The notes under the pieces were generated by a model, which searched no databases, had not been told where the DNA came from, and was given only the letters and a program-made list of their open reading frames with translations. The translations under genes and the position numbers were made by a program. From an uncultured Clostridium sp. (GTDB lineage Bacteria; Bacillota; Clostridia; TANB77; CAG-508), in assembly GCA_946545035.1 (NCBI GenBank), contig CAMNND010000062.1, positions 1 through 6,118 on the forward strand: a DNA stretch of 6,118 bases, written 5' to 3'. Positions 1 to 5,395 of the stretch are shown piece after piece (the stretch's first letter is position 1; each line of letters opens with the position of its first letter).

Positions 1-182
1 TTTTTTTCATATTGAGCAATGCTCCATAATGTATCACCACTATTTACAGTTATTGTTTTATAATTTTGTATTTCTTCAGATGATGATTTATTAATGAAAG
101 ATAGGAGTATAAATAATACCACTACAGACAACAATATAAAACTTCTAAAAAACTTACCTTTATTAACTATTTTTAACTTCAT
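1..182 (-). CDS. YneA-like LysM membrane protein, SOS cell-division inhibitor candidate (5' part only)
   Basis: The first 60 codons are visible; the 3' end lies outside the window. The protein begins MKLKIVNKGKFF, has one hydrophobic segment at about residues 12-30, a short Ser/Glu-rich linker, and from about residue 42 the start of a LysM domain (TVNSGDTLWSIAQ), a peptidoglycan-binding fold. A short N-terminal anchor followed by an extracellular LysM is the architecture of Bacillus YneA, which blocks septation during the SOS response. The start is supported by AGGAGG at 189-194, six bases upstream. Two LexA boxes in its promoter support the SOS assignment, which rests on architecture plus regulation and not on full-length similarity. 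In Bacillus yneA is divergent from lexA; here the divergent neighbour is an MFS transporter. Both Gln codons seen are CAA, like the core genes. It could instead be another LysM cell-wall protein. Sure of LysM; moderately sure of the YneA role. Confidence 0.8.
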   Translation of the reverse strand, partial: MKLKIVNKGKFFRSFILLSVVVLFILLSFINKSSSEEIQNYKTITVNSGDTLWSIAQYEK

Positions 183-198
183 ATTATACCTCCTAAAA

Positions 199-212
199 CG
201 AACATATATTTG
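199..212. promoter_or_regulatory. LexA (SOS) box 1, downstream of transcription start
   Basis: CGAACATATATTTG has the same 12 of 14 match as box 2, with the same two departures. Its start is 35 bp from that of box 2, and it lies just downstream of the predicted start (about +8 to +21) and just upstream of the ribosome binding site. Two near-identical boxes on one promoter suggest tight repression by LexA. Confidence 0.7.
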
Positions 213-225
213 CTTAACTAGAAAT

Positions 226-254
226 AGTATATACGAACAAATATTTGTTGTCAA
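226..254 (-). promoter_or_regulatory. Sigma-A promoter of the LysM gene
   Basis: Read on the minus strand there is TTGACA (249-254), a 17 bp spacer, and TATACT (226-231). Transcription should start near 219, leaving a 5' leader of about 37 nt before the ATG at 182. The spacer contains a LexA box, so LexA and RNA polymerase would compete directly. Confidence 0.8.
234..247. promoter_or_regulatory. LexA (SOS) box 2, within promoter spacer
   Basis: CGAACAAATATTTG fits the Bacillus-type SOS consensus CGAACRNRYGTTYC at 12 of 14 positions; the mismatches are A for G at position 10 and G for C at the last position. It lies between the -35 and -10 elements of the LysM promoter, a classic repressing position. 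The surrounding AACAAATATTTGTT (236-249) is a perfect 14 bp palindrome. Confidence 0.72.
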
Positions 255-297
255 TATAAATTAAAAATTTTTTTAAAAGAAAAAGTTTACATAAGTG

Positions 298-326
298 TTG
301 ACATAATAAAATTAATATGTTACAAT
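298..326 (+). promoter_or_regulatory. Sigma-A promoter of the MFS transporter unit
   Basis: TTGACA (298-303), a 17 bp spacer, and TACAAT (321-326): five of six in the -10 and a perfect -35. Transcription should start near 333, about 185 nt before the MFS start codon, producing a long structured leader. The LexA boxes at 199-247 are too far upstream to block this promoter. Confidence 0.78.
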
Positions 327-332
327 TAGAAA

Positions 333-460
333 CATATTAAGAGTGTGCATAATCCAAATAGGAGAGCTGCACAGCCAATTCAAATTGGTACACTATTATT
401 GAGAAGTAAAGCTCATAAAGGAGTCTTAAGAAGACAACTTTATGGGCTTTTTTGTTTTCT
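333..460 (+). promoter_or_regulatory. Structured leader RNA with attenuator, class unknown
   Basis: Between the promoter and the MFS gene the transcript can form several hairpins. AGTGT (342-346) can pair with ACACT (390-394) as a closing stem. Alternatively TGTGCA (344-349) can pair with TGCACA (368-373). CCAAT (375-379) pairs with ATTGG (384-388) around a UCAA loop. The leader ends in the terminator at 408-460. GAGCT (364-368) is complementary to AGCTC (410-414) in the terminator's 5' arm, so an antiterminator fold is possible. No T-box, TPP, purine, fluoride, guanidine or c-di-GMP core motif is apparent, and no leader-peptide ORF with a good start and spacing was found in 333-407. It may be a riboswitch or antibiotic-responsive attenuator; what it senses is unknown. 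Confidence 0.55.
408..460 (+). terminator. Intrinsic terminator upstream of MFS gene (attenuator)
   Basis: AAAGCTCATAAAG (408-420) pairs with CTTTATGGGCTTT (438-450) over 13 bp with one G-U pair. An inner stem, GTCTT (423-427) with AAGAC (431-435), continues the hairpin. A T-rich tract follows (six T from 448, then TTTT and more). It lies between promoter and start codon, so it should stop most transcripts unless an alternative fold prevents it. Confidence 0.85.
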
Positions 461-518
461 TTTTTAGAAAATACTTCAAGATAATTAGAGTACCTCAGCC
501 ATTGAAAGGAGTTTTGTT

Positions 519-1790
519 ATGTTTAAGAAAGGTGCAAACGAGGAGAAGAAGATGTATGAAGTCAACTTAAGACGTACTGTTTGGGAGACAGTTCTTACTT
601 CAATTGGAGCAGGGTTCTCAGTTTCTACAGTAACAGTCTTTTGGAACTCTATTGGTATGGACCAGACCGCTATAGGTTTTGTTCAGATGATGTTTACAAT
701 TGCTATAATGCTTTTGGACATTCCAATGGGATACATCGCAGACCGTTTCAACAGAAAGCTTTTGAATGTTTTAGGTGACATCGGCGTGGCAGTTACATTC
801 GTATTCTATGCGTTTGCGCAGAATATGTATATGGCAATTCTTGCTGAATGTTTACTGGGATTATTCATGGCAATGACAAATGGTGTCGATCAGAGCTTTA
901 TCAAGTATAATTGTAATAAGGTTGACTCATCTGGAGAGCTTTTCAGAAAGACTAACATCAAGGTTCAGACAGCAAGATACATTGCACTGTTTACGGTTGT
1001 AATTATTGGTGGATTTATTGCTAAGTTTGATCTTAGATTAACACTGGCACTTTCATTTGTTCCATATTTTATTGGTGGTTTGATTGCTTTGAAGATTAAG
1101 GACTTCAACGAAAAAGCAGAAGTAAAGCATAAGAACCCGGTTAAGGATATGGTAGCGAATGTAAAGGAGATAATTGCAGACGCAAAAACAAGAACACTTA
1201 TGTTTGCATATGTTCTTGGAAAAGAATTAACTCATGCACAGATTTGGGTATTTACTCCATTGCTTATGATGGTAGGAGTACCTATTGAAATCGTAAGTAT
1301 GGGTTGGGCACTTAACTATTTAGCACAGATTGTTGGAAGCAAAGTTTCTGAAAAGATGATTCATTTTAAGACTTCAAACAAATTTGCTATACCATTTATT
1401 ACTGAATTCGCATGGATTGTAATATTGGTACTTAACACTAATATTGTAACAGTATGGCTATTTGCACTTAATGGATTCGTTCATGGATTGCTTGAAGGAA
1501 GTTTGATTACTCCTCTTCAGGAAGCAACTAAAGACGAGGTACAGACAAGTGTAATGTCAGTCGCTTCTACAGGGGCAAGATTACTTTATATTCCACTGGT
1601 TTATATTATTAACTATCTGGGAAATATTGATTTGAAATTGGCCTTAGTAGGTGTAATCGTTATACTCGCACCTCTTAGCGTAATTACTTATATTAGCCTT
1701 AAAAAAATTGAAAAAGCCAATCAGATTCTTCTTTTGGATGATGATATCAGTATAGAGAAAGATTTTGAAAAGGCAGGTGAGAGCAAATGA
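519..1790 (+). CDS. MFS-family transporter, substrate unknown, probably acquired
   Basis: A 423-residue integral membrane protein with about 12 hydrophobic segments, the usual size for the major facilitator superfamily. MFS motif A is intact after the second helix (G71, D75, R76, R79, K80), and a charged cytoplasmic loop at about 191-226 separates the two halves. The C-terminal tail is acidic. The family couples ion gradients to solute or drug movement across the inner membrane; the substrate cannot be read from the sequence, though an attenuator-controlled, apparently transferred MFS gene suggests drug efflux (inference). AAAGGAG (505-511) sits seven bases before the chosen ATG; a second start at 552 (Met12) has its own GAGGAG (540-545), so the true N-terminus may be 11 residues shorter. 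All ten Gln codons are CAG, against only CAA elsewhere in the window. The stop is followed directly by a terminator hairpin. Confidence 0.88.
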   Translation: MFKKGANEEKKMYEVNLRRTVWETVLTSIGAGFSVSTVTVFWNSIGMDQTAIGFVQMMFTIAIMLLDIPMGYIADRFNRKLLNVLGDIGVAVTFVFYAFAQNMYMAILAECLLGLFMAMTNGVDQSFIKYNCNKVDSSGELFRKTNIKVQTARYIALFTVVIIGGFIAKFDLRLTLALSFVPYFIGGLIALKIKDFNEKAEVKHKNPVKDMVANVKEIIADAKTRTLMFAYVLGKELTHAQIWVFTPLLMMVGVPIEIVSMGWALNYLAQIVGSKVSEKMIHFKTSNKFAIPFITEFAWIVILVLNTNIVTVWLFALNGFVHGLLEGSLITPLQEATKDEVQTSVMSVASTGARLLYIPLVYIINYLGNIDLKLALVGVIVILAPLSVITYISLKKIEKANQILLLDDDISIEKDFEKAGESK

Positions 1791-1794
1791 TTAA

Positions 1795-1821
1795 AAGGAC
1801 GGGTTTTTATAACCCGTCCTT
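1795..1821. terminator. Terminator hairpin between convergent MFS and pflB genes
   Basis: AAGGACGGGTT (1795-1805) and AACCCGTCCTT (1811-1821) form an 11 bp perfect stem with a five-base loop, four bases after the MFS stop codon. On the minus strand it is followed by TTTTAAT, on the plus strand by a weaker AT-rich run, so it probably serves both converging transcripts. Confidence 0.82.
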
Positions 1822-1858
1822 AACATATTTATATAATGTTTTTGTTATTATTATTTTA

Positions 1859-4096
1859 TTAAATTTTTTCATGTATTGTTCTATTAATAACATCTAATTG
1901 TTGCTCTCTTGTTAATTTGATAAAGTTAACAGCATATCCAGATACACGAATTGTAAGTTGTGGATATTTTTCAGGATGATCCATTGCATCTAACAATAAT
2001 TCACGATTAAATACATTGACATTAATATGATGTCCAGTTTGCATGAAATAACCATCTAATAATCCTACTAAATTATTAATTTGAGTATCTTCGTTTGTAC
2101 CGAGTGTTTTTGGAGTAATTGCAAATGTATATGAAATACCATCTGATGCGTATTCAAATGGAAGTTTTGCTATTGTGTTCATAACAGCAACTGCACCATG
2201 AGTATCTCTGCCATATAATGGGTTAGCACCAGGTCCAAATGGAACACCCGCATCTCTACCATCTGGCGTATTTCCAGTATTTTTTCCATAAACAACATTT
2301 GATGTGATTGTTAAAATAGATAGGGTAGGAGTAGCATTTCTATATATTTGATGTTTTTGTAATTTTCTTAAGAAAGTTTTTACAACATCAATTGCTATTG
2401 AATCAACTCTATCGTCGTCATTTCCGTATTTTGGAAAATCACCTTCGACTTCATAGTTAACAACCAATCCATCTTCGTTTCTAATTGTTTTTACTTTTGC
2501 ATATTTAATAGCAGATAGGGAATCAGCTACAACTGAAAGTCCAGCAATTCCACATGCCATTGTTCTGTAAATATTTTTGTCATGTAATGCAAATTCTAAT
2601 GCTTCATAAGAATATTTGTCATGCATATAATGAATAGCATTTAATGCTTTGATATAAATCTTAGCAACATATTCCATCATGTCATCAAATTTTTCCATAA
2701 CTTCATCGTAATCCAGATACTCAGATGTTATAGGTCTTGTTTTTGGTCCAACTTGTTTTCCTGAGTTTTCATCACGTCCACCATTGATAGCATATAATAG
2801 TGTTTTGGCTAAGTTTGCTCTTGCTCCAAAGAATTGCATTTGTTTACCAATTCTCATAGGAGAAACACAACAAGCAATACCATAATCATCACCTAAAGAT
2901 GCTCTCATCATATCATCATTTTCATATTGAATGGCAGATGTTTCGATTGATGTTTTGGCACAGAAATCTTTAAATCCTTTAGGTAAGTTCTTTGACCAAA
3001 GTACAGTTAAGTTTGGCTCTGGTGCAGGGCCTAATGTTTGTAATGTGTGTAAAACTCTAAATGAATTTTTAGTAACCATTGTTCTACCATCAACACCCAT
3101 ACCACCAATACTTTCTGTTACCCATACAGGATCACCACTAAATAATTCATTATATTCAGGTGCACGTAAGAATCTTACCATTCTTAATTTCATAACGAAA
3201 TGATCCATTAATTCTTGAGCAAGCTCTTCTGTTAAAGTACCGTTTTTTAAATCTCTTTCAATATATATATCTAAGAAAGTAGATGTTCTACCAATACTCA
3301 TAGCTGCACCATTTTGATCTTTAACAGCTCCTAAATATCCAAAGTATAACCATTGAATTGCTTCTTTTGCATTTGATGCTGGTTTTGAAATATCACATTC
3401 ATATTTAGCTGCCATTTTCTTTAAATCTTCAAGAGCAACTATTTGGTCATACATTTCTTCACGATGTCTTATTACTTCAGATGTAAATTCATCAACGTCA
3501 TATGTTTCTAAATCTTTTTTCTTTTCTTCAATTAATTTATCAATACCATAAAGTGCAACTCTTCTATAATCACCGATTATTCTTCCACGACCATATCCGT
3601 CAGGAAGACCTGTAAGTAGGTGAGAGCTACGAGCAGCTCTTATATCTGGTGTGTATACGGCAAATACACCATCATTATGAGTTCTTCTCATTGTTTTGTA
3701 TATTTTTGCAGTTTCTTCATCAAGTTTTAAACCATATGCTTCACATGATTTTTCAACAATACGAATGCCACCATTTGGCATGATTGCCCTTTTTAGTGGA
3801 GCATCTGTTTGAAGACCAACAATTTCTTCCAAATCTTTGTCAATATAACCTGCATCATATCCATTTATAGTAGAAGGTGTTTTTGTGTCTGCATCAAGGA
3901 CACCACCATTTTTTCTTTCTTTTTCATATAAATCTAAAACTTTATTCCAAAGTTTTTCTGTTTTAGGTGTGGCACCTACTAAGAAAGAATCATCTCCTTC
4001 ATAAGGTGTGTAGTTTCTTTGAATAAAATCCCTAACATCTATTTCTTTTGTCCAATTTCCATTGGTATTAAAATCTTTCCATTGTTCAAATTCCAT
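1859..4096 (-). CDS. pflB: Formate C-acetyltransferase (pyruvate formate-lyase)
   Basis: A 745-residue cytoplasmic glycyl-radical enzyme that converts pyruvate and CoA to acetyl-CoA and formate in anaerobic fermentation. The adjacent catalytic cysteines are Cys409-Cys410 in GIACCVSPMR, matching the E. coli Cys418-Cys419 pair. The radical glycine is Gly720 in RVSGYAVNF, 25 residues from the C-terminus. Trp325 in GDPVWVTESIGG corresponds to the active-site tryptophan. Length is close to the usual 740-760, with no breaks, so it is the true PFL and not a diol dehydratase-type relative. AGGAGG at 4103-4108 lies six bases before the ATG. It has its own promoter and a palindrome at the predicted start. 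The enzyme needs the radical-SAM activase PflA, often encoded next door; here the downstream neighbour is the convergent MFS gene and no pflA is in the window. All 19 Gln codons are CAA. Confidence 0.98.
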   Translation of the reverse strand: MEFEQWKDFNTNGNWTKEIDVRDFIQRNYTPYEGDDSFLVGATPKTEKLWNKVLDLYEKERKNGGVLDADTKTPSTINGYDAGYIDKDLEEIVGLQTDAPLKRAIMPNGGIRIVEKSCEAYGLKLDEETAKIYKTMRRTHNDGVFAVYTPDIRAARSSHLLTGLPDGYGRGRIIGDYRRVALYGIDKLIEEKKKDLETYDVDEFTSEVIRHREEMYDQIVALEDLKKMAAKYECDISKPASNAKEAIQWLYFGYLGAVKDQNGAAMSIGRTSTFLDIYIERDLKNGTLTEELAQELMDHFVMKLRMVRFLRAPEYNELFSGDPVWVTESIGGMGVDGRTMVTKNSFRVLHTLQTLGPAPEPNLTVLWSKNLPKGFKDFCAKTSIETSAIQYENDDMMRASLGDDYGIACCVSPMRIGKQMQFFGARANLAKTLLYAINGGRDENSGKQVGPKTRPITSEYLDYDEVMEKFDDMMEYVAKIYIKALNAIHYMHDKYSYEALEFALHDKNIYRTMACGIAGLSVVADSLSAIKYAKVKTIRNEDGLVVNYEVEGDFPKYGNDDDRVDSIAIDVVKTFLRKLQKHQIYRNATPTLSILTITSNVVYGKNTGNTPDGRDAGVPFGPGANPLYGRDTHGAVAVMNTIAKLPFEYASDGISYTFAITPKTLGTNEDTQINNLVGLLDGYFMQTGHHINVNVFNRELLLDAMDHPEKYPQLTIRVSGYAVNFIKLTREQQLDVINRTIHEKI

Positions 4097-4124
4097 AATT
4101 AGCCTCCTCTTAAGTCAAAAAATA

Positions 4125-4139
4125 TTCGGACTTGCCGAA
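4125..4139. promoter_or_regulatory. Palindrome at pflB transcription start, candidate operator
   Basis: TTCGG and CCGAA are separated by five bases (ACTTG), GC-rich within an otherwise very AT-rich intergenic region. The promoter at 4142-4170 predicts a start near 4135, inside the palindrome. A repressor binding here would cover the start site; a full RNA hairpin would form only if transcription starts at or before 4139. It does not match Rex, FNR/CRP or CcpA consensus sites. The regulator is unknown. Confidence 0.45.
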
Positions 4140-4141
4140 CT

Positions 4142-4170
4142 ATTATATAGCATAAAAAATATATAATCAA
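4142..4170 (-). promoter_or_regulatory. Sigma-A promoter of pflB
   Basis: On the minus strand: TTGATT (4165-4170), a 17 bp spacer, and a perfect TATAAT (4142-4147). Transcription should begin near 4135, giving a leader of about 39 nt with AGGAGG at its end. Confidence 0.75.
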
Positions 4171-4365
4171 TCTATGAATGAAAATAAATAAGCAGAGATT
4201 TATTTTCTAAATTAATTTTAGTTTAATAAAAAAAATAATTCTGTGGTAATTGCAACAGAAAAAATAAATTTAAGAATAGTATTCACTAAAACATTGATAA
4301 TGATGTATTTTAAATAGAAAAAAATATTTATTATATTTTTGTTACAAAATTTTTATATTATTGTA
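4171..4365. other. AT-rich intergenic stretch, no gene seen
   Basis: This part of the 311-base gap between pflB and mscL is very AT-rich and has no ORF with a credible ribosome binding site on either strand. Apart from the inverted repeat at 4239-4260 and a 13 bp TTTTGTTACAAAA palindrome near 4336-4348, which may be chance in such composition, I see no recognisable element. It could hold upstream regulatory sites for pflB. Confidence 0.5.
4239..4260. repeat. Interrupted inverted repeat upstream of pflB
   Basis: TTCTGT (4239-4244) and ACAGAA (4255-4260) form a 6 bp inverted repeat with a 10-base centre. On the minus strand it is followed by TTATTTTTTTT, so it could be a weak terminator; it could also be a protein-binding site about 70 bp upstream of the pflB -35. 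The stem is too short to call firmly either way. Confidence 0.35.
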
Positions 4366-4395
4366 ATAAAAAAGGAGCTAAGTAAATAGCTCCTT
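4366..4395 (-). terminator. Intrinsic terminator of mscL
   Basis: Read on the minus strand, AAGGAGCTA and TAGCTCCTT form a 9 bp perfect stem (4387-4395 with 4372-4380) with a six-base loop, followed immediately by a T run. It starts 13 bases after the mscL stop and separates mscL from pflB transcription. Confidence 0.87.
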
Positions 4396-4407
4396 AATAT
4401 AATAAAA

Positions 4408-4869
4408 TTATTCTTTGTCTTTTATTTCTGATGTACAATGTGGACATCTTGTTGCTTTGAAAGCGATTTCTGTTAAACAGAATGGGCAAAGTTTAGTTTC
4501 TGGTTCAGCAGGAACCTCTTCAGCACCTTTTTTACCTTTTTTAGGTATTTTTGCACTTAGTTTTTCTAATCTTTCTTTACTTCTTCTGTTTGCAGTATTA
4601 ATTACTTTAATCATCATAAATAAAATGAAAGCAACGATTAAGAAATTGATAACAGCTGTAATAAATTTACCATAGTCAATGAATTGTCCGCTGTTTCCGA
4701 TTTGGAATTTGCCTTGTACCTCAGCACCACCAATTAATCCTAGTAATGGTTGAATAAAAGCATCTGTGAAAGCTGTAACGATTTTTCCAAATGCTTCAGC
4801 TATGATAACACCTATAGCAAGTTGCATAACATTTCCTTTTGAGATAAACTCTTTAAATTCTTTTAACAT
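4408..4869 (-). CDS. mscL: Large-conductance mechanosensitive channel MscL with C-terminal zinc ribbon
   Basis: A 153-residue inner-membrane channel that opens under membrane tension to release solutes on osmotic downshock, acting as a homopentamer. The N-terminal helix and first transmembrane helix carry the family signature (FKEFISKGNVMQLAIGVII, then FGKIV); TM1 spans about 15-46 and TM2 about 66-92 (INFLIVAFILFMMIKVIN). The start at 4869 gives the standard MLKEFKEF beginning and has GAGGGG about eight bases upstream; an in-frame extension to 4908 would add 13 residues not typical of the family and is rejected. After a Lys-rich segment (101-114) and a Pro/Glu linker, the tail has C128-x2-C131 and C142-x2-C145, a four-cysteine zinc ribbon absent from E. 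coli MscL. The periplasmic loop is short. Glu25 falls within TM1 where E. coli has Ala27, and Gln16 replaces the usual Asp18. Monocistronic: own promoter and terminator. Confidence 0.95.
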   Translation of the reverse strand: MLKEFKEFISKGNVMQLAIGVIIAEAFGKIVTAFTDAFIQPLLGLIGGAEVQGKFQIGNSGQFIDYGKFITAVINFLIVAFILFMMIKVINTANRRSKERLEKLSAKIPKKGKKGAEEVPAEPETKLCPFCLTEIAFKATRCPHCTSEIKDKE

Positions 4870-4906
4870 AAAAATTTCCCCTCTCATATAGATTTTACAT
4901 AATGAC

Positions 4907-4936
4907 ATAATATAACAATTTGTTGAAATTTGTCAA
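4907..4936 (-). promoter_or_regulatory. mscL: Sigma-A promoter of mscL
   Basis: On the minus strand TTGACA (4931-4936) is followed either by TATATT with a 16 bp spacer (4909-4914) or by TATTAT with 18 bp (4907-4912), each matching five of six -10 bases. Transcription would start near 4900, leaving a leader of about 30 nt. Its -35 end is 21 bp from the -35 of the divergent rpsF promoter. Confidence 0.68.
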
Positions 4937-4956
4937 TAAATAATGAAGAATTAGTA

Positions 4957-4985
4957 TTGATTTACGGCAAAAAGTGTGATAAAAT
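4957..4985 (+). promoter_or_regulatory. Promoter of the rpsF-ssb-rpsR operon
   Basis: TTGATT (4957-4962), a 17 bp spacer, and TAAAAT (4980-4985) preceded by TGA, an extended -10 (TGn) that strengthens the promoter. Transcription would start near 4992, about 80 nt before rpsF. Confidence 0.75.
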
Positions 4986-4991
4986 AGCACA

Positions 4992-5073
4992 CGTTAAAGA
5001 AAATAGCTGAAAAGCTTATTTCCTTACTTACATATAAATGTAGGTTTTATATCCATAAGGAGGTGAAAGAATA
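4992..5073 (+). promoter_or_regulatory. rpsF operon 5' leader, candidate S6:S18 autoregulatory region
   Basis: This leader can form two hairpins. AGCT-GAAA-AGCT lies near 5005-5016, with possible AAT/ATT extension past a bulge. CTTACAT (5027-5033) pairs with ATGTAGG (5038-5044) over 7 bp around a four-base loop. The strong AAGGAGGTGA site (5057-5066) follows. In many bacteria the S6:S18 complex binds a leader structure carrying an exposed CCG; I see no CCG here, so autoregulation is only a possibility. No terminator is present in the leader. Confidence 0.4.
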
Positions 5074-5355
5074 ATGAATAAATACGAGAGTGTTGTCATT
5101 ATTAATCCAACTGTAGACGAAGAAAGCATGAAGGCTTTAATCGCAAAATTTACAGAGATAATTAATAAAGACGGTAAAGTAGAAAAAGTTGATGAATTAG
5201 GAAAAAGAAAATTAGCTTATGATGTTAAGAAATTTGACGAAGGTTTCTACGCAGTATTTTATTTCGAAGCTAATCCAGATCTAATTACAGAGCTTGAAAG
5301 AAATTACAGAATAACAGATGAAATTATAAAATTCATGACAATTAAACAAGATTAA
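5074..5355 (+). CDS. rpsF: Small ribosomal subunit protein bS6
   Basis: A 93-residue protein of the usual bS6 length, beginning MNKYESVVIINP and containing GKRKLAYDVKKFDEGFYAVFYF, the characteristic beta strands of the ferredoxin-like S6 fold. It joins the 30S subunit platform as a heterodimer with S18, whose gene lies two positions downstream in the same operon. AAGGAGGTGA at 5057-5066 is close to a perfect anti-Shine-Dalgarno match and fixes the start. The gene opens the rpsF-ssb-rpsR operon and is followed after 40 bases by ssb with no terminator between. Confidence 0.98.
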   Translation: MNKYESVVIINPTVDEESMKALIAKFTEIINKDGKVEKVDELGKRKLAYDVKKFDEGFYAVFYFEANPDLITELERNYRITDEIIKFMTIKQD

Positions 5356-5395
5356 TAGAAAGAACTTTAACATAAGTTAAGGTAATGGTGAAAAT

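Noticed and set aside
385..402. TTG-initiated five-codon leader peptide in the MFS leader
   Set aside because: AGGAG at 360-364 is about 20 bases away, too far for a normal start, and the peptide resembles no known attenuator peptide.
442..568. Possible upstream ORF of about 42 codons beginning in the terminator's 3' arm and overlapping the MFS start
   Set aside because: Its start is buried in the terminator stem, its nearest Shine-Dalgarno-like sequence is too far away, and its first codons merely read the U tract as Phe.
330..1832. Short AACATATT match at both ends of the MFS unit as possible target-site duplication
   Set aside because: Eight AT-rich bases near 331 and 1823 are not at equivalent distances from unit ends, and no transposase, integrase or terminal inverted repeat is present.
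2931..3203. Plus-strand open frame opposite pflB
   Set aside because: It lies wholly antisense to a highly conserved enzyme and has no ribosome binding site; a coding shadow. The same reasoning removes the frames at 581-778, 4415-4675 and 5486-5770.
4292..4305. Fur-like sequence TTGATAATGAT upstream of pflB
   Set aside because: Only about one half of a Fur box is present, in very AT-rich DNA where such matches are expected by chance.
4870..4908. Thirteen-residue N-terminal extension of MscL
   Set aside because: The ribosome binding site GAGGGG lies inside this extension, just before the start at 4869, and family members begin at MLKEFKEF.
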